Assembly (NCBI GenBank): GCA_017504335.1
Contig: JAFVRI010000004.1
Span: forward strand, 1 to 16,037
DNA from: Clostridia bacterium
Lineage (GTDB): Bacteria; Bacillota; Clostridia; Oscillospirales; CAG-272
Direction of reading: 5' to 3'
Length of the DNA: 16,037 nucleotides
Under the pieces are notes generated by a model. That model ran no database searches and was not told the DNA's origin. It worked only from the letters and a program-made list of their open reading frames with translations. Positions 1 through 6,547 of the stretch are shown piece after piece. The first letter of the stretch is position 1. Each line of letters starts with the position of its first letter. Made by a program: the position numbers and the translations under genes.

Positions 1-279
1 GATGCACTCGAATATACGGGCTGTGCCATTCTCCTGAACGAACGGGACCGTGACCGATTGGGCAAGGCTTTGATGGACCGTGTGGAGAAGACCTTCAAAA
101 AAGAGGGAATCTCCGAGATCCCTGCTTTGGCAGAGGAGTGCGTAGCCATTGACGGCGGTCTCATTCTTCGCTTCGGAAGCATTGAAATCAATTGCTCGGT
201 CAAAGCGCTCTTCGCGTCTCTCCGTACCGATTGGGAGGGAAAGGTCGTAGCGCGTCTCTTCCCCGAGAAGAGAGGTTGA
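1..279 (+). CDS. atpE: V/A-type ATP synthase subunit E, C-terminal part (5' truncated)
   Basis: Peripheral-stalk subunit of the V/A-type rotary ATPase, which links the catalytic A3B3 head to the membrane part on the cytoplasmic side. The reading frame is open from base 1, so the window cuts off the start; about 92 C-terminal residues are visible, while the family is usually near 190-200. The visible part carries the family's most conserved stretch, GGLILRFGSIEINCS, followed by an Arg-containing helix and the EGKVVARLF ending. It ends in TGA and subunit C begins 3 bases later, fitting the usual E-C-F-A-B-D order. The internal TTG/ATG codons are not taken as starts because the upstream codons read as protein. 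Function is secure from the motif and the neighbours. Confidence 0.93.
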   Translation, partial: DALEYTGCAILLNERDRDRLGKALMDRVEKTFKKEGISEIPALAEECVAIDGGLILRFGSIEINCSVKALFASLRTDWEGKVVARLFPEKRG

Positions 280-282
280 CAT

Positions 283-1281
283 ATGGCTGTAAAGTACAGA
301 GAAACCGATTATATGTATGCTTCGGCACGGATTCGGGCACTGGAGGCAGGGATTGCCGATGAGGACCGTCTGTTTCGTGCTGCAGAAGCGGCAAGCGCCC
401 GTGAGGTGCTGGTCGGACTTTCGGAATACGGCTTTGAGAGTGAAGGCGAGAAGAACCGCGAGTCAGTGCTCGTCGCGCCTCTTCGTCAAGGCTATGCGGA
501 GATCGATGCCATGGGGGGCGGCGGAGCCGTTGCGTTTCTGCGCTATCCCTATGACTGTAACAATATTAAGGCACTGATCAAGTGTTTTGCCCGCGGATGC
601 TCTACCGACGGTATGCTGTTCGACGGAATGGGAATGCTTTCGCTTTCCGCGATTGAGACTGCGTTTGAGGATAAGCGCTATGAGATCTTTCCGCCTCATA
701 TGGCAAAGGCAATCCCCGAGGCGGAACGGGAATTTTCCGAGTCGGGAAATCCGCAAAGAGTGGATCTTCTTCTGGATCGGGCATGCTTTGCCGATATGCT
801 GGCGTCTGCCGAGGAGAGTGGCATCTTTCTTGCCGTAGAAATGGTGCGGGAGCGGATCGATCTTCTGAATCTGATTTCTACCGTTCGGTTGCTTCGCATG
901 AAGCTTCGCGCATCCGGAGAAGCGTTCCTTTCGGAGGTCTTTTTAGAGGGCGGTACCCTTGACAGGGATCTGCTGACCGAGGTCCTGCGTGAGGGATCGG
1001 AAGCTACACTTTCCGAGAGACTTGCCTATACCTCCTACTCCTTCCTCTGTCCCTTGCTGGAGGCGGGCGCGCCTCTCCATGAAATGGAAAAGCTGGCGGA
1101 TGACGCGCGGATGGAAACGGCGAAAAAGGCAAAGTTTATGCCCTTTGGCGCGGAGCTCATGATCGGCTATGCCATGGCGTTGGAGTATGAAGTTATGAAT
1201 ATTCGGATCATTCTGGCAGGGAAGGACGCAGGTCTCTCTGCGGATGTGATTCGGGAAAGACTGAGGAAGAGCTATGTATAA
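283..1281 (+). CDS. atpC: V/A-type ATP synthase subunit C (central stalk-membrane connector)
   Basis: Subunit C (equivalent to eukaryotic subunit d) is the funnel-shaped socket that couples the central stalk to the rotating membrane ring. The protein has 332 residues, a normal length for the family, and is mostly predicted helix. The ATG at 283 lies 3 bases after the subunit E stop, with AGAGG just upstream. Recognisable family features are the N-terminal Y-A-S-ARIRALEAGI segment, the R-Y-P-YDCNNIKALIKC segment near residues 87-100, and the C-terminal EYEVMNIRIILAGK segment that is typical of the family. The 3' end overlaps the start of subunit F by 8 bases, which suggests translational coupling. 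Identification rests on these motifs and on operon position. Confidence 0.93.
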   Translation: MAVKYRETDYMYASARIRALEAGIADEDRLFRAAEAASAREVLVGLSEYGFESEGEKNRESVLVAPLRQGYAEIDAMGGGGAVAFLRYPYDCNNIKALIKCFARGCSTDGMLFDGMGMLSLSAIETAFEDKRYEIFPPHMAKAIPEAEREFSESGNPQRVDLLLDRACFADMLASAEESGIFLAVEMVRERIDLLNLISTVRLLRMKLRASGEAFLSEVFLEGGTLDRDLLTEVLREGSEATLSERLAYTSYSFLCPLLEAGAPLHEMEKLADDARMETAKKAKFMPFGAELMIGYAMALEYEVMNIRIILAGKDAGLSADVIRERLRKSYV

Positions 1282-1597
1282 GATCGGTATAATCGGCGAC
1301 CGTGACAGCGTGCTTGGCTTCATGGCGCTTGGTTTTACGGTTCACGAGGCAGAGGACGTAAAGACCGCCGAGGCGCTTCTTCATGAGCTGGTGGAAAGCG
1401 GAGAATATGCTGTGATCTACCTTTGCGAGGATTACGCGCAAAGGATGGCGGAGGCATTGGACCGTTATAAGGACAGACCTCTTCCCGCCATAAGCCTGAT
1501 TCCTGGAAGCCGAGGAGGCACGGGATACGGTCTTGCAAGCATCAAGCATGCGGTGGAACGCGCCGTAGGCGCAGACATCCTATTCAAGGAGGATTGA
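1274..1597 (+). CDS. atpF: V/A-type ATP synthase subunit F
   Basis: Small central-stalk subunit that binds subunit D and modulates the rotary motor. The 107-residue product has the family's Rossmann-like fold signature: an N-terminal strand MYKIGIIGDRDSVLGFMALG, an acidic middle, and the loop PAISLIPGSRGGTGYGLASIKHAVERAVG near the C terminus. It starts inside the end of subunit C (8-base overlap, ATGTATAA), so translation is probably coupled. Its last codons contain AAGGAGG (1586-1592), which serves as the ribosome binding site of subunit A. Symbols for this family vary between species (ntpG, atpF), so the letter F, not the symbol, is the secure part. Confidence 0.94.
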   Translation: MYKIGIIGDRDSVLGFMALGFTVHEAEDVKTAEALLHELVESGEYAVIYLCEDYAQRMAEALDRYKDRPLPAISLIPGSRGGTGYGLASIKHAVERAVGADILFKED

Positions 1598-1604
1598 GAA
1601 AGTA

Positions 1605-3368
1605 ATGGTTGAAGGAAAAATTCTGAAGGTTTCGGGACCTCTGGTGATTGCCGAGGGAATGAGAGAGGCGAACATGTTCGACGTGGTCCGCGTGGGTGAG
1701 AAAAAGCTCATCGGTGAGATCATCGAGATGCACGGAGACCGCGCCTCCATTCAGGTCTATGAGGAAACCGCCGGCATCGGACGCGGTGACCGCGTGGTAT
1801 CGACGGGTGAGCCTCTGTCGGTAGAACTTGGTCCCGGATTGATCACCTCCATTTATGACGGTATTCAGCGTCCCTTGGAGACCCTTCGTGAAAAATACGG
1901 TGCCAATATTATCAAGGGCATCGATGAGCCTGCTCTGGACCGTTCCCGCCGTTGGCATTTTGTTCCTACGGTGGCATTTAACCAAGAAGTCAAGGGCGGC
2001 GATATTCTCGGTACCGTAGAGGAATCCGAGGTTCTGACTCATAAAATTATGGTCGCTCCCGGCAAGCAGGGAAGGATCATTGAAATCCACGAGGGCGATT
2101 TCCGTGTGAATGAGCGCGTGGGTAAGCTGAAGCTGGAGGACGGCTCCATCGAGGAAATTACCTTGATGCAGAAATGGCCTGTCCGTAAATCCAGACCCTA
2201 TACGCAAAAGCTGCCTCCCGTAGAGCCTATGATCTCGGGACAGCGCGTAATTGATGCCCTTTTTCCCATCGCAAAGGGAGGAACGGCATGCGTACCCGGA
2301 CCCTTCGGCTCGGGTAAAACCGTGGTTCAGCATCAGCTGGCAAAATGGAGTGACGTGGATCTGGTGGTCTATATCGGATGCGGTGAGCGCGGCAATGAGA
2401 TGACCGATGTTCTTCGTGAATTCCCCGAGCTGATCGATCCCCGTACGGGCAAATCTCTGATGATGCGTACCGTGCTGATCGCCAATACCTCGGATATGCC
2501 CGTTGCCGCACGCGAGGCTTCGGTATATACGGGTATTACCATTGCCGAATATTACCGCGACATGGGATATTCGGTGGCTGTTATTGCGGACTCCACCTCC
2601 CGTTGGGCAGAGGCGCTTCGAGAAATGTCAGGACGTCTGGAGGAAATGCCCGGTGAAGAGGGCTATCCCGCCTACCTGACCAGCCGCTTGGCTCAGTTTT
2701 ACGAGAGAGCGGGTAAGGTGGTTTGTCTCGGCTCGGACGGCCGCGAGGGCGCTCTGTCCGCCATTGGTGCGGTGTCTCCTCAGGGTGGAGATATTTCCGA
2801 GCCTGTTACTCAGGCGACCCTTCGTATTGTAAAGGTGTTCTGGGGATTGGATGCCTCCTTGGCATACCGACGTCATTTTCCTGCCATCAACTGGCTGAAC
2901 TCCTATTCGCTCTACCGCGACCGTCTGGCAAGCTGGTTCGGTGAGAAGGTTTCCAAATCGTGGAATGATAAGACCGCCCGTCTTTTGAAAATTTTGCAGG
3001 TGGAAAGCGATTTGCAGGAAATCGTCAAGCTGGTTGGTATGGATGCTCTTTCGGCAGATGATCGCTTGATGCTGGAGGTTGCTCAGTCGATTCGTGAGGA
3101 CTTTTTACAGCAGAACGCTTTTGAAGAGGATGATAGCTATACGAGTCTTGGCAAGCAGGATGCTTTGATCTCCTTGATTTTCTCCTTTGAGGACAAAGCG
3201 CGCCGCGCTGTGGAGGCGGGAGCGGACATCGAAAAGATCGCTGCCTTGTCGGTTCGTGAACGGATCGGACGTGCCAAGTCTGTGCCTGAGGCGGAATATG
3301 CTCGCGTATTTGCCGAGATCGATCGGGAGATTTCCGATCAGCTGGATGCCTTGACGGCAAAATCCTAA
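1605..3368 (+). CDS. atpA: V/A-type ATP synthase catalytic subunit A
   Basis: Catalytic subunit that hydrolyses or makes ATP in the A3B3 head. It has 587 residues, normal for the bacterial V/A-type A subunit, and shows no intein. Order: N-terminal beta-barrel (about 1-70); the A-specific bulge region (about 110-185); the nucleotide-binding domain with the Walker A motif GPFGSGKT at 232-239 and GERGNEM at 260-266; the VIADSTSRWAEALREMSGRLEEMPGEEGYPAY segment with the Walker B region; and a helical C-terminal domain. The A-type Walker loop with Phe (GPFGSGKT) separates it from F-type beta (GGAGVGKT). The start at 1605 has a near-perfect AAGGAGG at 1586-1592. Direction of the reaction and Na+ versus H+ use cannot be told without subunit K. 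Confidence 0.98.
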   Translation: MVEGKILKVSGPLVIAEGMREANMFDVVRVGEKKLIGEIIEMHGDRASIQVYEETAGIGRGDRVVSTGEPLSVELGPGLITSIYDGIQRPLETLREKYGANIIKGIDEPALDRSRRWHFVPTVAFNQEVKGGDILGTVEESEVLTHKIMVAPGKQGRIIEIHEGDFRVNERVGKLKLEDGSIEEITLMQKWPVRKSRPYTQKLPPVEPMISGQRVIDALFPIAKGGTACVPGPFGSGKTVVQHQLAKWSDVDLVVYIGCGERGNEMTDVLREFPELIDPRTGKSLMMRTVLIANTSDMPVAAREASVYTGITIAEYYRDMGYSVAVIADSTSRWAEALREMSGRLEEMPGEEGYPAYLTSRLAQFYERAGKVVCLGSDGREGALSAIGAVSPQGGDISEPVTQATLRIVKVFWGLDASLAYRRHFPAINWLNSYSLYRDRLASWFGEKVSKSWNDKTARLLKILQVESDLQEIVKLVGMDALSADDRLMLEVAQSIREDFLQQNAFEEDDSYTSLGKQDALISLIFSFEDKARRAVEAGADIEKIAALSVRERIGRAKSVPEAEYARVFAEIDREISDQLDALTAKS

Positions 3369-3393
3369 GACATAGGAAACGAGGGAAAAACGA

Positions 3394-4767
3394 ATGATAC
3401 GAGAATACAGAACAATCGAAGAGGTTGCGGGTCCCTTGATGCTGGTCAAGCAGGTTGAAGGGGTTAAGTACGACGAGCTGGGTGAGATCGAGCTGCCGAA
3501 CGGTGACGTGCGTCGTTGCCGTGTGCTGGAGGTCAACGGAAGAAACGTGCTGGTACAGCTGTTTGAGTCCAGCACGGGCTTGAATCTTGCAGCAAGTAAG
3601 GTCAGATTCCTTGGTCATGGAGTAGAGCTGCCCGTTTCTCAAAATATGCTGGGGCGTGTATTCAGCGGAATGGGAGAGCCGATTGACGGCGGCCCCGCAA
3701 TTCTGCCCGAAAAGCATGCCGATATCAACGGTACTCCCATCAATCCTGCCGCGAGATACTATCCCTCTGAGTTTATTCAGACGGGTGTATCTACCATCGA
3801 CGGCTTGAATACCTTGGTCAGAGGACAGAAGCTGCCTATCTTTTCGGGATCGGGCCTGCCCCATGCCAATCTTGCGGCTCAGATCGCAAGACAGGCAAAG
3901 GTACGCGGATCGGATTCCAAGTTTGCGGTGGTCTTTGCCGCGGTAGGTATTACCTTTGAGGAAGCGGACTTCTTCATTTCCGACTTTAAGAAAACGGGAG
4001 CCATCGACCGTACCGTGCTCTTTATCAATCTGGCATCCGACCCTGCCATCGAGCGTATTTCCACGCCCCGTATGGCATTGACGGCGGCAGAGTATCTTGC
4101 ATTTGAGTGCGACATGCACGTGTTGGTTATCATGACTGATATTACCAACTACGCGGAGGCGCTCCGTGAAGTATCCGCTGCCCGTAAGGAAGTGCCCGGT
4201 CGCCGCGGATATCCCGGCTACCTTTATACCGACCTGGCTACTATGTACGAGAGAGCGGGAAGAAAAATGGGCTCGGAGGGATCGATTACCATGATCCCGA
4301 TTCTGACCATGCCTGAGGACGATAAGACCCATCCCATTCCCGACCTGACGGGATATATCACCGAGGGTCAGATCATTTTGTCCCGTGAAATATACCGTAA
4401 GGGATATTTGCCTCCCGTGGACGTGCTTCCGTCTCTGTCCCGTCTAAAGGACAAGGGTATCGGAGCAGGCAAGACGAGAGAGGATCATGCGGGAACCATG
4501 AACCAGCTGTTCTCCTCCTATGCGAGGGGAAAGGAAGCCAAGGAATTGATGGTGGTATTGGGAGAAGCGGCGCTGACGCCGATGGATCGTTTGTACGCCA
4601 AGTTCGCTGATGCCTTTGAAGAAAAGTATATCAATCAGGGCTTCTACGAGAACCGTTCCATTGAAGAAACCTTGGATCTCGGATGGGAGCTTCTGTCGAT
4701 CCTTCCGAAGAGTGAGATGAAGCGAATCAAGCCCGAGCTGGTGGACAAATACTGGCCCGTCAAATAA
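3394..4767 (+). CDS. atpB: V/A-type ATP synthase regulatory subunit B
   Basis: Non-catalytic nucleotide-binding partner of subunit A in the hexameric head; it supplies the arginine side of the catalytic interface. The 457-residue length is typical. As expected for B, the P-loop is replaced by FSGSGLPH (151-157 for SGSGLPH). The signature stretch NYAEALREVSAARKEVPGRRGYPGYLYTDLATMYERAG follows, and then EGSITMIPILTMPEDDKTHPIPDLTGYITEGQI, which confirm the family. The ATG at 3394 has GAGGG at 3381-3385 as ribosome binding site and lies 25 bases after subunit A. Its stop is 12 bases before subunit D. Confidence 0.98.
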   Translation: MIREYRTIEEVAGPLMLVKQVEGVKYDELGEIELPNGDVRRCRVLEVNGRNVLVQLFESSTGLNLAASKVRFLGHGVELPVSQNMLGRVFSGMGEPIDGGPAILPEKHADINGTPINPAARYYPSEFIQTGVSTIDGLNTLVRGQKLPIFSGSGLPHANLAAQIARQAKVRGSDSKFAVVFAAVGITFEEADFFISDFKKTGAIDRTVLFINLASDPAIERISTPRMALTAAEYLAFECDMHVLVIMTDITNYAEALREVSAARKEVPGRRGYPGYLYTDLATMYERAGRKMGSEGSITMIPILTMPEDDKTHPIPDLTGYITEGQIILSREIYRKGYLPPVDVLPSLSRLKDKGIGAGKTREDHAGTMNQLFSSYARGKEAKELMVVLGEAALTPMDRLYAKFADAFEEKYINQGFYENRSIEETLDLGWELLSILPKSEMKRIKPELVDKYWPVK

Positions 4768-4779
4768 GGGGGAAGAACC

Positions 4780-5451
4780 ATGGCAGAGATCAGAGTCAAT
4801 CCGACTCGCATGGAGCTGAAAAAGCTTCAGGGAAGATATGCCACGGCACGTCGGGGGCACAAGCTTCTCAAGGATAAGCGGGATGAGCTGATGCGTCAAT
4901 TTCTCGATGTGGTTCGTGAGGATAAGAGCCTGCGAACCCGTGTGGAAGCGGCACTCTCCGCGTATTATCGGGGGTTTAGCGTAGCCAGCGCCTCGGGACA
5001 TCCCGGAATGCTGATGGAGGCGTTGATCTGCCCCAAAAAGGAACTCAGCATTGAGGTGGAAACGAGAAACATGATGAGTGTGACCGTTCCCGAATTCCGC
5101 ATGAGCGTGGCAGGAAATGCCGCATCCGAAAGCTTTAACTACGGCTTTTCCTTTACCTCGGGAGAGCTGGATGAATCGCTCAGAGAGCTGAACGGAATTC
5201 TTGAGGATCTTCTCCGCATGGCAGAGCTGGAAAAAAAGGCACAGCTTCTGGCAGAGGAGATCGAACGGACCCGTCGCCGTGTAAACGCCTTGGAGTATAT
5301 TATGATGCCTCGGTATCTGGGGGCGATCAAGAGCATCAAGATGAAGCTGGATGAAAACGAGCGTGGAAATACCACGCGTCTGATGAAGGTGAAGGATATG
5401 ATGCTCAAGGCTCAACTGGAGCAAAAGCATGAGGATGAGGATGCGGAGTGA
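4780..5451 (+). CDS. atpD: V/A-type ATP synthase subunit D (central rotor shaft)
   Basis: Subunit D forms the rotating shaft inside the A3B3 head together with F. The 223-residue product starts with the hallmark VNPTRMELKKLQGR followed by a helix rich in Lys and Arg (HKLLKDKRDELMRQF), then a middle region, and ends with a second long helix (about 150-215). The two ends form the antiparallel coiled coil of this family. AGGGGG at 4767-4772, overlapping the subunit B stop, is the ribosome binding site. It is the last gene of the operon, followed by a strong terminator at 5481-5524, so no subunit lies further downstream. Confidence 0.96.
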   Translation: MAEIRVNPTRMELKKLQGRYATARRGHKLLKDKRDELMRQFLDVVREDKSLRTRVEAALSAYYRGFSVASASGHPGMLMEALICPKKELSIEVETRNMMSVTVPEFRMSVAGNAASESFNYGFSFTSGELDESLRELNGILEDLLRMAELEKKAQLLAEEIERTRRRVNALEYIMMPRYLGAIKSIKMKLDENERGNTTRLMKVKDMMLKAQLEQKHEDEDAE

Positions 5452-5480
5452 CGCGTAAATGAATCCTTACCTCTGAAAAG

Positions 5481-5524
5481 GAAATCGATCGGACCGTTTG
5501 TAAGCCCGATCGATTTCTTTTTTT
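5481..5524 (+). terminator. Rho-independent terminator of the V/A-ATPase operon
   Basis: A perfect 12-bp stem (5481-5492 with 5506-5517, arms GAAATCGATCGG and CCGATCGATTTC) with a 13-base loop is followed at once by seven T residues (5518-5524). It lies 29 bases after the subunit D stop, the expected place for the end of this operon. Confidence 0.92.
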
Positions 5525-5593
5525 CTTTGGTAAAAATCACAAAAATACAAACCGATTTTCGGCTAAACAACGAATAAAAAAATAAAAAAAGTA

Positions 5594-5622
5594 TTGAAAA
5601 TTGAAGTGGAATATGATATAAT
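5594..5622 (+). promoter_or_regulatory. Strong sigma-A-type promoter with extended -10
   Basis: TTGAAA (5594-5599) and TATAAT (5617-5622) are separated by exactly 17 bases, and TGA (5614-5616) immediately precedes the -10 box, giving the extended TGnTATAAT form. The sequence upstream is very A/T rich (from about 5528). It lies between the ATPase terminator and the secreted protein gene; transcription would start near 5629 and leave a leader of about 105 bases. Confidence 0.85.
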
Positions 5623-5704
5623 TTAATGTGTATAACTATCGTGCCGAAGGTATCTTTGGCTTGTGAGACGAAACATAATTTTGCGAAAATATTATACGAA
5701 AGGA

Positions 5705-5728
5705 TTCTTGCAGCAGCAAGAAAAGGGA
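5705..5728 (+). promoter_or_regulatory. Leader hairpin abutting the ribosome binding site
   Basis: A 7-bp perfect stem (5705-5711 TTCTTGC with 5716-5722 GCAAGAA, loop AGCA) ends directly at the AAGGGA ribosome binding site (5723-5728) of the start at 5735. A second Shine-Dalgarno-like AAAGGA (5699-5704) sits just before the hairpin. The structure is visible; whether it influences translation or mRNA stability is inference. Confidence 0.45.
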
Positions 5729-5734
5729 ATCCGC

Positions 5735-6544
5735 ATGAAAAAGCTGTTATCTCTTATCTTGGCATTGATCATGGTGGTCTCTACCTTAACCTGCCTGCCC
5801 TTGAATGTGTTTGCGGTGGATGCAGAGCCTCAGGTGCAGACGGTCTATGCCGAAAATTTTGACAATTTGAAGGACGGAACCTATACCGCCGCGCAAATCG
5901 AGGATCTCCTCGGTTGGGAGCTTCTTCGCGGAGACGAAACGGCGGAGATCATTACGGTAACGGACGGTGTTCTTTCTGTAGATACCAAGGCATCTGCTAC
6001 CGACTATGTGTTCAAAATGGCGGAGAACGGTCGTCTTCAGGACAGCCATACCGTTCAGTATGACTTGACCATGGTCAGCCATGTAGACGATGTGGGAAGT
6101 TCTAAAGGATTTCTCTTCTTTGCCGCTGTTTATACGGGCTCCTATGATCCGGCTACCGGTGTGACCGAAGCGGTCATTCCCAAGCTTACCTACGAGGGAT
6201 ATCACCACATGGCATATGCAAACGGAGTGATCGATGAAGATCGCCATGACTCCAAGGGCTTCGCGGCCAGCGGTGCCATTTATGAGCAGGTACGCCCCGA
6301 GTCGATTCCTTATGATGGCGGTTACTATGCTACAACCACCAAGATTACTCTCAAGAATGTAATTGACGTAAAGAACAATCAGGTCGATGTGTATGCTAAG
6401 GGTGGCCGAATCAATTCCACCGAGGTTTCGGCAGTTTATGATGAGTATCATGTTTCCGATTTTCTCGGCAGAGGCGCATACCTTCGCGTACAGCTCGGTC
6501 GTATTGCCAATTTTGACAATATCTCCATCGTAACCGGCGGCTAG
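5735..6544 (+). CDS. Secreted jelly-roll-like protein, N-terminal part ending at an in-frame amber codon
   Basis: Of 269 residues, the first 27 form a clear signal peptide (MKKLLSLILALIMVV... ending VFA, cleavage likely before VDAEP), so the product is exported. The rest is one module of about 235 residues that begins VYAENFDNLKDG and ends NFDNISIVTGG, a pattern I associate with concanavalin/LamG-like sugar-binding folds. The start at 5735 is preferred over upstream in-frame codons because it begins the signal peptide and has AAGGGA 6 bases upstream. The frame stops at TAG (6542-6544) and continues open in the same frame to 9001. It is therefore most likely the first part of a 1,088-codon gene broken by one nonsense codon. 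A stand-alone one-module secreted protein is possible. Substrate unknown. Confidence 0.8.
   Translation: MKKLLSLILALIMVVSTLTCLPLNVFAVDAEPQVQTVYAENFDNLKDGTYTAAQIEDLLGWELLRGDETAEIITVTDGVLSVDTKASATDYVFKMAENGRLQDSHTVQYDLTMVSHVDDVGSSKGFLFFAAVYTGSYDPATGVTEAVIPKLTYEGYHHMAYANGVIDEDRHDSKGFAASGAIYEQVRPESIPYDGGYYATTTKITLKNVIDVKNNQVDVYAKGGRINSTEVSAVYDEYHVSDFLGRGAYLRVQLGRIANFDNISIVTGG
6542..6544 (+). other. In-frame TAG between two halves of one reading frame
   Basis: Frame check: the signal-peptide ATG (5735) and the downstream ATG (6548) share the same frame, with GGC-GGC-TAG-GCT-ATG in between. Apart from this codon the frame is open to TAA at 8999-9001. There is no indel, and one base change (for example from GAG, AAG, CAG or TAC/TAT) would explain it. 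Confidence 0.9.
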
Positions 6545-6547
6545 GCT

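Noticed and set aside
3025..5430. Long - strand open frames opposite the ATPase B and D genes
   Set aside because: They lie opposite well-identified ATPase subunits and encode no recognisable protein, so they are codon-bias shadows.
5626..5862. Small frame starting at 5626, and an in-frame start at 5663 for the secreted protein
   Set aside because: The ATG at 5626 lies before the predicted transcription start, and the 5663 start would put 24 charged residues before the signal peptide.
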